NCBI GenBank assembly: GCA_044226785.1
Contig: JBGAGK010000013.1
Location: 62,001-126,000 of the forward strand
Reading direction: 5' to 3'
From: TMP-86 sp039807285
Lineage (GTDB): Bacteria > Pseudomonadota > Gammaproteobacteria > Steroidobacterales > Steroidobacteraceae
DNA length: 64,000 nt
The notes beneath the pieces were generated by a model. It was not told the origin of the DNA and made no database searches. It saw only the letters and a program-made list of their open reading frames with translations. This document shows, in pieces, positions 16,334-25,970 of the stretch (positions within the stretch are counted from its first letter, which is position 1; each line of letters opens with the position of its first letter). The position numbers were made by a program, and so were the translations under genes.

Positions 16334-18411
16334 GTGCGCGGGATGTGGGCATCAGCCTGACGCGTTTCGCCCGCAACGGCCTGGGCGTGCCGCTGCTGGT
16401 GATGGTGATGCTGTCGATGATGGTGCTGCCATTGCCGCCGGTTCTGCTCGACCTGCTGTTCACGTTCAACATCTCGCTGTCGCTGGTGATCCTGCTGGCG
16501 GTGATCTACGTACGCCGCGCGCTGGAATTCGCGGCGTTCCCCACGGTGTTGCTGGCTGCGACACTGTTGCGGCTGGCACTGAACGTCGCCTCCACGCGTG
16601 TGGTCCTGATGAACGGCCACAACGGTTCGCATGCGGCGGGGCATGTGATCGCGGCCTTCGGCGAGTTCGTGGTGGGCGGCAACTATGCCGTCGGCCTGGT
16701 GGTGTTCATCGTCCTGGTGATCATCAACTTCGTGGTCATCACCAAGGGCGCCGGACGCATCTCCGAGGTCAGCGCGCGTTTCACCCTGGATGCCATGCCG
16801 GGCAAGCAGATGGCCATCGACGCGGACCTCAATGCCGGCATCATCACCCAGGCCGATGCGGTCGCACGGCGGCAGGAGATCCGCGAGGAAGCCGACTTCT
16901 ACGGCGCCATGGACGGTGCCGGCAAGTTCGTGCGTGGTGACGCCGTTGCCGGCATCCTGATCGTTTTCATCAACCTGTTCGGCGGCACCATCATCGGCAC
17001 CGCACAGCACGGTCTGTCGCTGGCCGATGCCGGCAAGACCTACGCGCTGCTGACCATCGGTGATGGCCTGGTGGCGCAGATCCCTTCGCTCCTGCTGTCG
17101 GTGGCAGTGGCCGTGCTGGTCACGCGCGTCTCGCGCCCGCACGACATGAGCCAGCAGATCATGTCGCAGGTGCTGGGACAGCCCCGTGCGCTGGCGATCA
17201 CTGCCGGCATCCTCGGTGTGCTCGGGGTGATACCCGGCATGCCGAACCTCGTATTCCTGGGCGTCGCGGCGCTGTGCGGGTATGGCGCATATGCGCTGAG
17301 CCGGGCACGTGCGGTGCAGGAACAGGCCAGGGCCGAGACGCCTGCAGTTGCTGCGCCCGCGCCGGAGAACCGGGAGCTTTCCTGGGACGATGTCGAACCG
17401 GTGGACCTGATCGGCCTTGAAGTCGGCTACCGGCTGATTCCGCTCGTGGACCGCAATCAGGGCGGCGAACTGATGACGCGCATCAAGGGCGTCCGCAAGA
17501 AACTGTCCGAGGAACTCGGTTTCCTCGTGCAGCCGGTACACATCCGCGACAACCTCGAGCTGTCGCCCAATTCCTACCGGATCACGCTGCTGGGTGTTCC
17601 GGTGGGTGAGGCCGAGGTGTTCCCGGATCGTGAGCTGGCGATCAATCCCGGCGGCATCACCGGGATCCTGCCCGGCACGGCAACGAGGGATCCGGCCTTC
17701 GGCATGGAAGCGGTGTGGATCGACAAGGCGCGGCGCGAACAGGCGCAGGGCATGGGATTCACCGTGGTCGATGCCGGCAGCGTGATCGCCACCCACCTCA
17801 GTCATCTTCTGCAGACCCACGCGCATGAGCTGCTCGGACACGAGGAAGTGCAGCAACTGCTCAGCCGTCTGGCCAAGTCCACGCCCAAGCTGGTCGAGGA
17901 CCTGGTGCCGAAGCTCCTGCCGATGAGCGTGGTGGTCAAGGTGCTGCAGTGCCTGCTGCAGGAGCGGATCCCGATCCGCAACCTGCGTGGCATCTGTGAA
18001 ACCCTGGCGGAAAATGCATCCCGGACGCAGGATGCGGCGGCGCTGGTGGCAGCCGTGCGCGTGGCGCTGGGCCGAAGCATCGTGCAGCAGATCTCCGGCC
18101 TGAAACCGGAACTGCCGGTGATGACGCTGGATCCGCAACTCGAACAGATGCTGCAGGATTCGGTCAGCAGCGGCGGAGAATCCGCACCCGGATTCGAGCC
18201 CGGACTCGCCGACCGCATTCATCAGGCCATTTCGGACGGGGCACGGCGCCAGGAAGCGGCGGGTGATTCTGCCGTGCTGCTGGTAGCGCCCAAGGTCCGT
18301 CCCTGGGTTGCGCGGCTGATGCGGCATTCCGTGCCCACGCTGAACGTGCTGGCCTACAACGAAATTCCGGAGAACCGCCGTGTCCGCGTCGTTGCCGCGG
18401 TGGGCCGATGA
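16330..18411 (+). CDS. flhA: Flagellar export gate protein FlhA
   Basis: FlhA forms the nonameric ring of the export gate; its large cytoplasmic domain docks chaperone-substrate complexes. The 693-residue protein has eight predicted membrane segments in the first 330 residues. The FHIPEP signature region RISEVSARFTLDAMPGKQMA and IDADLNAGIITQADAVARRQ is intact. The soluble domain contains VDRNQGGELMTRIKGVRKKL and LETHAHELLG-type residues (read here as LQTHAHELLGHEEVQQLL). Full length. It overlaps flhB, and flhF follows 19 bases downstream. Confidence 0.97.
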   Translation: MSARDVGISLTRFARNGLGVPLLVMVMLSMMVLPLPPVLLDLLFTFNISLSLVILLAVIYVRRALEFAAFPTVLLAATLLRLALNVASTRVVLMNGHNGSHAAGHVIAAFGEFVVGGNYAVGLVVFIVLVIINFVVITKGAGRISEVSARFTLDAMPGKQMAIDADLNAGIITQADAVARRQEIREEADFYGAMDGAGKFVRGDAVAGILIVFINLFGGTIIGTAQHGLSLADAGKTYALLTIGDGLVAQIPSLLLSVAVAVLVTRVSRPHDMSQQIMSQVLGQPRALAITAGILGVLGVIPGMPNLVFLGVAALCGYGAYALSRARAVQEQARAETPAVAAPAPENRELSWDDVEPVDLIGLEVGYRLIPLVDRNQGGELMTRIKGVRKKLSEELGFLVQPVHIRDNLELSPNSYRITLLGVPVGEAEVFPDRELAINPGGITGILPGTATRDPAFGMEAVWIDKARREQAQGMGFTVVDAGSVIATHLSHLLQTHAHELLGHEEVQQLLSRLAKSTPKLVEDLVPKLLPMSVVVKVLQCLLQERIPIRNLRGICETLAENASRTQDAAALVAAVRVALGRSIVQQISGLKPELPVMTLDPQLEQMLQDSVSSGGESAPGFEPGLADRIHQAISDGARRQEAAGDSAVLLVAPKVRPWVARLMRHSVPTLNVLAYNEIPENRRVRVVAAVGR

Positions 18412-18430
18412 CCTTCCAGACGAGGTGACC

Positions 18431-19642
18431 ATGAAACTCAAACGATATACGGCTGCCAGCATGCGCGAGGCGCTGGCCATGATTCGCGCCGAGCAGGGTG
18501 AGGAGGCGGTGATCCTGTCCACGCGCCGGCTCGAAGCCGGCGTGGAGGTGGTCTCGGCCGTCGACTACGACGCCACGCTGATCGGACAGGCCCCCTCGCC
18601 CCAGCGGGCACCGGTGGCACCTGTCCCCGAAGCCGCGGCCGAACGGCCGCCGGCGGCGGCTGAACCGGCCGTTGCCGTTGCTGAGCCGCCCCGGCTCGAG
18701 GTCCGGGACCTGGGCTATGCGCGGCTCCAGCGCGAGCTCGAGGGATTGCGGCATCTGCTCGAGCATGAGCTGGCTGCAATGGGCTGGAAGACCCGGCGCG
18801 AAGCCAATCCGTTCCAGGCAAGGGTGCTCGATGAGCTGCTTGCGCTGGACCTGGCACCCGATGTGGCGCAGCGGCTGGCGCGATTCCTGCCCCGGCGCAC
18901 GGATGCGAAGGTGCCCGGGCACATACCGATGGCGCTGCTGATGAAGCACCTGCCGATGGTGACCGATGATGTCTGTGCCGAGGGGGGTGTGGTGGCGGTG
19001 GTGGGACCGACCGGCGTGGGCAAGACCACCACCATCGCCAAACTGGCGACGCGATGGTGTCTGCGTCACGGCAATCAGGACCTGGCGCTGGTCAGTACCG
19101 ACGGCTATCGCATCGGCGCGCGCGATCAGTTGCTGACCTATGCGCGGATCCTGGATGTCCCGATGTACACCGCTGAAGGCGGAAGGCAGCTCGGACAGGT
19201 GCTGGGACGGCTGAAGGACAAGCGCCTGGTGCTGGTCGACACGGCTGGCATGAGCCAGCGGGATGTACGGATCCCCTCGCAGCTCGAATCGCTCCGGCTC
19301 GGCCTGGGAAAGGCCCGCGTGCTGCTGGCGGTACCCGCCGGGGGCGAGTTGCGTGCGCTGGGTGAAATCATCGCCGCGTATTCACGGGCGGCACCGCATG
19401 CCTGCGTGCTCACCAAGATCGATGAGGCCGCAAGCCTGGGAGGATCGCTTTCGGCGACATTGCGATCCAGTCTGCCGATTGCCTGGCTTTGCAACGGGCA
19501 GCGCGTGCCCGAGGATCTGCATGCGGCCGAGCCGAAGCGGGTGTGGTTGTTGCGAGCAGCCCTGTCCCTGAAGGAAAAGGCCGGGCCGCACGATGGCGCT
19601 TCGATGGTGCGAAAGTTCCCGCAGGTGCAGGCCCATGCGTGA
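18431..19642 (+). CDS. flhF: Flagellar biosynthesis GTPase FlhF
   Basis: FlhF is an SRP-type GTPase that places the polar flagellum. The 403-residue product has the variable N-terminal B domain (MKLKRYTAASMREALAMIRA), an Ala/Pro-rich linker, and the NG domain. The GTPase motifs are G1 GPTGVGKTTTIAKLA, the conserved STDGYRIGARDQL, G3 VDTAGMSQRD and G4 TKID. An open frame extends upstream into flhA, but the MKLKRY start with its GAGGTG ribosome binding site is the family N-terminus. flhG overlaps its end. Confidence 0.95.
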   Translation: MKLKRYTAASMREALAMIRAEQGEEAVILSTRRLEAGVEVVSAVDYDATLIGQAPSPQRAPVAPVPEAAAERPPAAAEPAVAVAEPPRLEVRDLGYARLQRELEGLRHLLEHELAAMGWKTRREANPFQARVLDELLALDLAPDVAQRLARFLPRRTDAKVPGHIPMALLMKHLPMVTDDVCAEGGVVAVVGPTGVGKTTTIAKLATRWCLRHGNQDLALVSTDGYRIGARDQLLTYARILDVPMYTAEGGRQLGQVLGRLKDKRLVLVDTAGMSQRDVRIPSQLESLRLGLGKARVLLAVPAGGELRALGEIIAAYSRAAPHACVLTKIDEAASLGGSLSATLRSSLPIAWLCNGQRVPEDLHAAEPKRVWLLRAALSLKEKAGPHDGASMVRKFPQVQAHA

Positions 19643-20522
19643 CTTCGATTTCCACCGCACCCAGGCGGGCGGCATGGGAAGGCTCCGCGATGCGCATCCG
19701 GTCAAGGTTATCGCGGTGACGGGTGGCAAGGGCGGCGTGGGCAAGACCACCGTGTCAGCCAACCTGGCGATGTCCATCGCGGCACGCGGACGCGAAGTGC
19801 TGCTGGTGGATGCGGATTTCGGGCTCGCCAACGTGGATGTGATGCTGGGGCTGCATACGCGGTTTCACCTCGGGCATGTGCTCAAGGGCGATTGTTCGCT
19901 GGAAGACGCAATCGTGACCGGGCCGCGAGGATTGCAGGTGGTGCCGGCGGCTTCGGGGCTTGCGCACATGGCAAACCTGTCCGCAGCGGAGAGTGCCGGC
20001 CTGATACGTGCGTTCAGCGATCTGTATCACCGCATCGACGTGATGGTCATCGACACCGCCGCAGGGCTGCACGACAGTGTAGTGACCTTCACCCGCGCGG
20101 CACACCACGTGCTGATCGTGGTGTGCGATGAGCCGGCATCGATCACCGACGCCTATGCGCTGATCAAGGTGCTGTCGAGACAGCACGGCATCACGCGGTT
20201 CCAGATCCTTGCCAGCCAGACCCGCAGGCCGGGCGAGGGGCTGGACCTGTTCGGAAAAATCAGCCGGGTTTGTGACCGGTTTCTCGATGTGGCACTCGAG
20301 TTTGCCGGTTCGGTGCCGTTTGACGATTACCTGCGCCGCGCGGTGCAGCAGCAGGCAGCGGTGGTCGAGGCATTCCCGGGTTCGCAGTCCGCCGGAGCAT
20401 TCAAGAATCTGGCTGACAAGGCCGATAAGTGGCCGATGCCCCAGGGTGCGCGGGGGCATCTGGAGTTTTTTGTCGAGCGCCTGGTCGGGGCACGGAGCGG
20501 TCCTTCTGCGGTATTGCAATGA
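19635..20522 (+). CDS. flhG: Flagellar number regulator FlhG/FleN (MinD-like ATPase)
   Basis: FlhG is a ParA/MinD-family ATPase that limits flagellar number, partly by restraining FlhF and FleQ. The 295-residue protein has the deviant Walker A GGKGGVGKTTVSANLA, the segment VLLVDADFGLANVDVMLGL typical of the MinD/FleN group, Walker B VMVIDTAAGLHDSV and DEPASITDAYALIKVLS. It starts inside the end of flhF and ends in an ATGA overlap with fliA. Confidence 0.94.
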   Translation: MRDFDFHRTQAGGMGRLRDAHPVKVIAVTGGKGGVGKTTVSANLAMSIAARGREVLLVDADFGLANVDVMLGLHTRFHLGHVLKGDCSLEDAIVTGPRGLQVVPAASGLAHMANLSAAESAGLIRAFSDLYHRIDVMVIDTAAGLHDSVVTFTRAAHHVLIVVCDEPASITDAYALIKVLSRQHGITRFQILASQTRRPGEGLDLFGKISRVCDRFLDVALEFAGSVPFDDYLRRAVQQQAAVVEAFPGSQSAGAFKNLADKADKWPMPQGARGHLEFFVERLVGARSGPSAVLQ

Positions 20523-21298
20523 GAGCAAGTACACAGTATTCGAATCAGTCACAAGGCAGCCACTGCGCTGCAGGCGATCAAAGTCCGATGGGCCGGATGC
20601 CCCAGCACGACCTGGTGGTGCGGCACGCCGAGCTCGTCAAGCGCATCGCCTATCACCTGGTCAGCCGGATGCCGCCAAACGTGGAGGTCGATGACCTGAT
20701 CCAGGCAGGCATGATCGGTTTGCTGGATGCCGCCAGACATTATTCGGCCAGCAAGGGCGCCAACTTCGAAACCTATGCGGGCATCCGCATCCGGGGCGCC
20801 ATGCTCGACGAGGTGCGCAAGTCCGACTGGACGCCCCGCTCGGTGCACCGGGGCATGCGCGAGATGGCCAATGCGGTGCGTCAGCTCGAGAACGAACGGG
20901 GCCACGATGCGAAGCCGGCTGACATCGCCGCGCGGCTGGGACAGTCACTTGAGGAATACCACAAGCTGGTGCAGGACGCCGCAAGTTGCCGCATGTTCAG
21001 TTTCGACCAGCTGGGCACCGGCGATGACGAGTCGAGCCCCGCCGATCGCGCGCGGGACGAGCGGCCCGGACCGTTCGAAGCCATGGAGCAGGTCGGCTTC
21101 CGGGATGCGCTGGTGCAGGCAATCGAAGGCCTGCCGGAGCGCGAGAAGATGGTCCTGTCGCTGTACTACGATGACGAGCTCAATCTGCGCGAGATCGGCG
21201 AAGTACTCGAGGTCTCCGAGTCGAGGGTCTGCCAGATCCACGGTCAGGCGCTGGTGCGCCTGCGCGCCCGAATGAGTGAATGGCTGCAGGCGGACTGA
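20519..21298 (+). CDS. fliA: Flagellar RNA polymerase sigma factor FliA (sigma-28)
   Basis: FliA directs late flagellar transcription (flagellin, stators). The 259-residue product shows sigma region 2 (VDDLIQAGMIGLLDAARHY; GANFETYAGIRIRGAMLDEV; KSDWTPRSVHR), region 3 and region 4 (LPEREKMVLSLYYDDELNLR; VLEVSESRVCQIHGQALVRL). The first 23 residues are not conserved. The ATG used overlaps the flhG stop (ATGA), but the MGRMPQHDL Met at 20588 could be the true start. motC follows six bases downstream; the cheY-cheZ-cheA-cheB genes often found here are missing. Confidence 0.94.
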   Translation: MRASTQYSNQSQGSHCAAGDQSPMGRMPQHDLVVRHAELVKRIAYHLVSRMPPNVEVDDLIQAGMIGLLDAARHYSASKGANFETYAGIRIRGAMLDEVRKSDWTPRSVHRGMREMANAVRQLENERGHDAKPADIAARLGQSLEEYHKLVQDAASCRMFSFDQLGTGDDESSPADRARDERPGPFEAMEQVGFRDALVQAIEGLPEREKMVLSLYYDDELNLREIGEVLEVSESRVCQIHGQALVRLRARMSEWLQAD

Positions 21299-21304
21299 CG
21301 GATC

Positions 21305-22048
21305 GTGGACATCCTGAGTCTCATCAGCCTGGTGCTGTCTGCGATCGCGATCGTCGGCGGCGCCATCCTCAAGGGCAGCAGTGCCGGCGCGCTGGTCGGC
21401 TCGGCCGCATTCGTCATCGTGGTGCTGGGCACGCTGTCTGCCAGCCTGATGCAGACGCCGCTCCCGACCTTCATCCGTGCATGGAAGATCGCAGGCTGGG
21501 TATTCAAGCCACCGGCGGTCAATCCCGAAGCCCTGGTCGACAAGATCGTCGAATGGAGCAACGTGGCCCGCAAGCAGGGCCTTCTGGGTCTGGAATCGGC
21601 GGTGGAGAAGGAATCGGACGAATTCCTCAAGAAGGGTCTGCAGTCGCTGGTCGATGGCGGCGAACCGGATGCCATCCGCTCGACGATGGAAGTGGAACTG
21701 GACACCATGGAGCACTTCGATACCCAGGCGGCCAAGGTATTCGAAGGCATGGGAATCTATTCGCCCACGCTGGGCATCATCGGTGCTGTCATGGGGCTCA
21801 TGGCGGTGATGCAGAATCTGGCCGACCCGTCCAAGCTCGGTCATGGCATTGCCGCGGCATTCGTTGCCACCATCTACGGCATCGGCTTCGCCAATCTTCT
21901 TTTCCTTCCCATGGGCAACAAGCTCAAGGCCATCGTGCACGGGCAGACGCAGATTCGCGTGATGGCGATCGAAGGTCTGATTGCAATTGCGCAGGGCGAG
22001 AACCCGCGCAATATCGAGAGCAAGCTCAAGGGCTACGTTCACCACTGA
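21305..22048 (+). CDS. motC: Flagellar stator protein MotC (MotA family)
   Basis: This is a MotA/TolQ/ExbB-family proton-channel subunit. The 247-residue protein has an N-terminal pair of membrane helices (LISLVLSAIAIVGGAILKGS; FVIVVLGTLSASLM), a cytoplasmic torque loop, and a C-terminal pair (YSPTLGIIGAVMGLMAVMQN; GIAAAFVATIYGIGFANLLF), the canonical MotA arrangement. It starts with GTG just after fliA and is followed by motD 12 bases downstream. The second stator set MotCD is typical of Pseudomonas and Xanthomonas relatives. Confidence 0.95.
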   Translation: MDILSLISLVLSAIAIVGGAILKGSSAGALVGSAAFVIVVLGTLSASLMQTPLPTFIRAWKIAGWVFKPPAVNPEALVDKIVEWSNVARKQGLLGLESAVEKESDEFLKKGLQSLVDGGEPDAIRSTMEVELDTMEHFDTQAAKVFEGMGIYSPTLGIIGAVMGLMAVMQNLADPSKLGHGIAAAFVATIYGIGFANLLFLPMGNKLKAIVHGQTQIRVMAIEGLIAIAQGENPRNIESKLKGYVHH

Positions 22049-22060
22049 TCGCATCCGGGC

Positions 22061-23047
22061 ATGGCACGCAGGAAAAAACACGAAGAGCACGTCAACGCCG
22101 AGGCCTGGGCAATCCCCTACGGTGACCTGATCACCCTGCTGCTGGCGTTCTTCGTGGTGATGTACGCCATGTCGTCGGTGAATGAGGGCAAGTACCGCAT
22201 CCTCTCGGATTCCATGGTTGCAGCATTCCGCGGAGCTCCCAAGACCATTTCGCCGGTGAATATCGGCGACAGGAAGCCCGCGGGTGCCGACCGGCGCATG
22301 CTGGGCGAAAGACCCACCACGCTCATGAAGGTGGGAATCAACAACATGCAGCAGGTCCTGGCGGTGGCCGGCCCCGAATCCAGCCAGGGCTCCGGCGGCA
22401 AGGGAGTGCTCGATGGCGGCGAGGCGGTCCTGCAGCAGATGAGCAAGGAAGTCCAGAAGGCGATGCGCGAGTTGATCGATGCGCGCCTCGTGATGGTGCA
22501 CCATGATGGCCTGGGCCTGGTCGTGGAGATCAATACCGACATCCTGTTTCCAAGCGGAGCCGCGGCGTTCACGCCGAAGGCGGCGCAGGTGCTCGATCGG
22601 CTGGCCGGAGTGCTCAAACCCTTTCCCAATTCCATCCGCGTCGAAGGGCACACCGACAATCGACCGATCAGGACAGCCGAATTCCCCTCGAACTGGGAAC
22701 TGTCCGCGGCACGCGCGGCCTCGGTGGTCCACCAGTTCACGCGTGCGGGTATCGACCCCTTGCGCCTGGAGATCGTCGGATACGGGGAATATCACCCGCG
22801 CCAGCCGAATTCGACCCAGGAGGGCCGCAATGCCAATCGCCGCGTGGCCATCCTGATCCTTCAGGTGCCGCAGAAGCGGATCCAGGCGGATCAGCCGGCG
22901 CCGCCCGATGCGCCGGCGGCGGTTTCCCAGCTTGCAACGGTTGCAGCCGGGGCGGATGCGGTTTCAGGGCCGGCCGGGCCCAGGTCGCCGACCGTGCTTG
23001 CGGAGGGTCAAGTCCCGGCTGGGGCCGCCGACTCAACCCGTCAATGA
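22061..23047 (+). CDS. motD: Flagellar stator protein MotD (MotB family)
   Basis: The 328-residue stator subunit anchors to peptidoglycan. Its single N-terminal membrane helix carries the proton-binding Asp22 in IPYGDLITLLLAFFVVMYAM. A plug/linker follows, then an OmpA-like peptidoglycan-binding domain (INTDILFPSGAAAFTPKAAQ; IRVEGHTDNRPIRT; NWELSAARAASVVHQF; GRNANRRVAILIL). The last 60 residues are Ala/Pro-rich and non-conserved. It pairs with motC immediately upstream. Confidence 0.95.
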   Translation: MARRKKHEEHVNAEAWAIPYGDLITLLLAFFVVMYAMSSVNEGKYRILSDSMVAAFRGAPKTISPVNIGDRKPAGADRRMLGERPTTLMKVGINNMQQVLAVAGPESSQGSGGKGVLDGGEAVLQQMSKEVQKAMRELIDARLVMVHHDGLGLVVEINTDILFPSGAAAFTPKAAQVLDRLAGVLKPFPNSIRVEGHTDNRPIRTAEFPSNWELSAARAASVVHQFTRAGIDPLRLEIVGYGEYHPRQPNSTQEGRNANRRVAILILQVPQKRIQADQPAPPDAPAAVSQLATVAAGADAVSGPAGPRSPTVLAEGQVPAGAADSTRQ

Positions 23048-23078
23048 TCCGGGTTTCAGCATGAACAGGGGAATGAAG

Positions 23079-23291
23079 ATGAGCGAAGTGGACCGACTGA
23101 GCACGTCCGGAACCTATCCGGCGCTGGCGCTGACCGATCGCCGTCGTAACCGGGAAGAACCAGGGTCTTCCTCGGCCGGCACGGACGGTCGAGGTCCCGG
23201 GCGCAGCCCGGAGCGTGATCCGGCCCGGCCCGATGCGGGTGGTGCCTCCGGCGCCGGCCGCCCCGATGCACTGATCGACGAGTACGCGTGA
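23079..23291 (+). CDS. Small hydrophilic protein of the motility cluster, function unknown
   Basis: This 70-residue, highly charged, probably disordered protein starts MSEVDRLSTSGTYPALALTD and ends LIDEYA. An AGGGGA ribosome binding site six bases before the ATG supports this start over the in-frame ATG at 23061. Short proteins with a comparable charged middle and an (I)DEYA-type C-terminus occur next to DUF2802 genes at the end of che/motility clusters in Pseudomonas and Xanthomonas relatives, from memory. It overlaps the next gene. No enzymatic motif is visible. Confidence 0.6.
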   Translation: MSEVDRLSTSGTYPALALTDRRRNREEPGSSSAGTDGRGPGRSPERDPARPDAGGASGAGRPDALIDEYA

Positions 23292-23725
23292 TGTTCGCCC
23301 TCCCGGGGTGGATCGGCGGAGCGATCCTGCTGGCTGCGATGTCGAGCTTCGCGGCATTGGCAGTCCTGATGCGAGCGGTCCAGCGGATGCAGGCAAGACA
23401 TCAGGGACTGACGGCAGACCTGGCCGCTGCATTGCGTGAAATGGAGCGGCTTGCGGCCATCTGCGGGAAGCTGGGCGCACAGGCCGGCCGCATCGAGCGA
23501 ACCACCAGGCATCTGGCTGAGCGCTTGGAAATCATGGAGTTGCGTCCCGAAAGTCGATCTTTTGACCGGGCCATCGACAGCGCCCGGCAGGGTGTCGATC
23601 CGGTGCGGCTGGAGCGGCAGTTCGGGCTGAGCCAGACCGAAGCCGGACTGGTTACACTGCTCCATGGCGCCCGCGGCCGCATTTCGGACGGCCCGCCTTC
23701 CCAATCCAGATCTGAAATGCGGTAG
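23291..23725 (+). CDS. DUF2802-type membrane-anchored protein
   Basis: The product of about 144 residues has one N-terminal membrane segment (WIGGAILLAAMSSFAALAVL), a coiled-coil stretch (LTADLAAALREMERLAAICG and following) and a C-terminal helix-turn-helix-like segment VRLERQFGLSQTEAGLVTLL. This fits the DUF2802 family found at the end of the che/mot cluster in gammaproteobacteria. Its role is not established. It closes the flagellar run and lies about 106 bases before the tRNA cluster. A GTG three bases upstream is an alternative start. Confidence 0.65.
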   Translation: MFALPGWIGGAILLAAMSSFAALAVLMRAVQRMQARHQGLTADLAAALREMERLAAICGKLGAQAGRIERTTRHLAERLEIMELRPESRSFDRAIDSARQGVDPVRLERQFGLSQTEAGLVTLLHGARGRISDGPPSQSRSEMR

Positions 23726-23786
23726 TCGTTCCTCTCTCACGCGCAGCCTCCAGTGCAGTGCTGCGCCTCTGGCTGCCCCATTTTCA

Positions 23787-23815
23787 TTGACACTGCGAAG
23801 CACGCACCGCAAAAT
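23787..23815 (+). promoter_or_regulatory. Sigma-70 promoter for the tRNA-tuf operon
   Basis: A perfect -35 TTGACA (23787-23792), a 17-base spacer and -10 CAAAAT (23810-23815) are followed by a GC-rich discriminator (ACGCGGC). Transcription would begin near 23822, about ten bases before tRNA-Tyr. A GC-rich discriminator is characteristic of stringently controlled tRNA and translation promoters. Confidence 0.6.
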
Positions 23816-23831
23816 ACGCGGCTCATTTTGA

Positions 23832-23917
23832 GGAGGGGTACCCAAGCGGCCAACGGGGGCAGACTGTAAATCTGCTGGCTTATGCCTTCGTAGGTTCGAA
23901 TCCTACCCCCTCCACCA
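23832..23917 (+). tRNA. tRNA-Tyr (GTA)
   Basis: An 86-base tRNA with acceptor GGAGGGG pairing with CCCCTCC, anticodon GTA in CTGTAAA, a long variable arm (type II, expected for tRNA-Tyr) and the T-loop GGTTCGAATCC. The CCA end is encoded. It is the first of three tandem tRNAs upstream of tuf. Confidence 0.97.
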
Positions 23918-23962
23918 GCGTGCCGAGGGCCAGGGGGCTCGATCTTCAGGTGTACGGATCAG

Positions 23963-24036
23963 GCGGGTGTAGTTCAATGGTAGAACTTCAGCCTTCCAAG
24001 CTGATAGCGTGGGTTCGATTCCCATCACCCGCTCCA
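23963..24036 (+). tRNA. tRNA-Gly (TCC)
   Basis: A 74-base tRNA with acceptor GCGGGTG, D-loop AGTTCAATGGTAGAACT, anticodon TCC in CTTCCAA, T-loop GGTTCGATTCC and encoded CCA. It is the second in the Tyr-Gly-Thr tandem. Confidence 0.97.
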
Positions 24037-24049
24037 GATGATGGATGTG

Positions 24050-24125
24050 GCCCACGTAGCTCAGTTGGTAGAGCACGTCCTTGGTAAGGACGAGGTCAGC
24101 GGTTCAATCCCGCTCGTGGGCTCCA
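24050..24125 (+). tRNA. tRNA-Thr (GGT)
   Basis: A 76-base tRNA with acceptor GCCCACG/CGTGGGC, D-loop AGCTCAGTTGGTAGAGC, anticodon GGT in TTGGTAA, T-loop GGTTCAATCCC and encoded CCA. The tuf start codon is 28 bases downstream, the same arrangement as E. coli thrT-tufB. Confidence 0.97.
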
Positions 24126-24152
24126 GTTTTTTGAAATCGAGAGGTAACGTCA

Positions 24153-25341
<1,189 letters not shown>

Positions 25342-25389
25342 CTTGAAGAGGTTTTTATTTCAGCCTGCGTAAGCGGGCTGCTCTCATAC

Positions 25390-25448
25390 GGGGTCGAAAC
25401 GACCCCGGTGAACTGATTGACCGCGGGAATGACGGCTGTTTCGACCCC
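25390..25448 (+). other. Nested inverted repeats between tuf and tRNA-Trp
   Basis: GGGGTCG-AAA-CGACCCC forms a perfect 7-base-pair hairpin at 25390-25406. The same 11-mer GGGGTCGAAAC (25390-25400) can instead pair with GTTTCGACCCC at 25438-25448, so two mutually exclusive stems are possible. No U-tract follows, so a strong intrinsic terminator is unlikely. An RNA-processing site separating the tuf mRNA from tRNA-Trp, or a weak attenuator, is possible. Confidence 0.4.
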
Positions 25449-25475
25449 GTTGAACCCGCGCGTCAGCGCTAGAAC

Positions 25476-25551
25476 AGGCCAGTAGCTCAATTGGCAGAGC
25501 GGCGGTCTCCAAAACCGCAGGTTGGGGGTTCGATTCCCTCCTGGCCTGCCA
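25476..25551 (+). tRNA. tRNA-Trp (CCA)
   Basis: A 76-base tRNA with acceptor AGGCCAG/CTGGCCT, D-loop AGCTCAATTGGCAGAGC, anticodon CCA in CTCCAAA, T-loop GGTTCGATTCC and encoded CCA end. It lies between tuf and secE, a common proteobacterial order. Confidence 0.97.
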
Positions 25552-25573
25552 GATTGAGCAGGTGCTTTTGACG

Positions 25574-25951
25574 ATGGCGGAAGTACAGACTACGGAAAAT
25601 GCGACGGCGAAGGACACCGCGCTGCTGGTCCTTTCGGGGCTGGCGCTGCTGGCGGGCATCGTCGCGTTCTACTGGTTCGAGGATCTGGCGCTGCTCGAGC
25701 GCGTCGGCATGTTCGTCGGTGCCCTGGCGGTGGCTGCGGGACTGATCTGGTTGTCCTGGTATGGCCGGCAGTTCAAGCAGTTCGCACTCGGTTCGCGCAT
25801 CGAATTGCGCAAGGTCGTGTGGCCCGGGCGTGAGGAGACCACGAAGACCACCTATGTGGTGTTCATTTTCGCGGGGATCATGGGCGTGTTTTTCTGGGCG
25901 CTGGACTGGGTGCTGACCTGGCTCACCCAGACGATGACGGGTCAGGGCTGA
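25574..25951 (+). CDS. secE: Protein translocase subunit SecE
   Basis: SecE stabilises SecY in the inner-membrane translocon. The 125-residue product is the three-helix gammaproteobacterial form: two N-terminal membrane segments (ALLVLSGLALLAGIVAFYWF; MFVGALAVAAGLIWLSWY), the conserved amphipathic stretch IELRKVVWPGREETTKTTYV, and a final membrane helix (FIFAGIMGVFFWALDWVLTW). ATG at 25574 is preferred over a GTG 12 bases upstream. nusG follows. Confidence 0.96.
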   Translation: MAEVQTTENATAKDTALLVLSGLALLAGIVAFYWFEDLALLERVGMFVGALAVAAGLIWLSWYGRQFKQFALGSRIELRKVVWPGREETTKTTYVVFIFAGIMGVFFWALDWVLTWLTQTMTGQG

Positions 25952-25970
25952 GCGGGCTTCAGGAGCAATT

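Noticed and set aside
16240..18522. A 760-codon minus-strand frame opposite flhA
   Set aside because: flhA is intact on the plus strand and the antisense translation is a His/Gln-rich shadow.
20429..20518. An upstream start for fliA inside flhG
   Set aside because: The extra residues are not sigma-factor-like; the ATGA overlap at 20519 or the Met at 20588 is more plausible.
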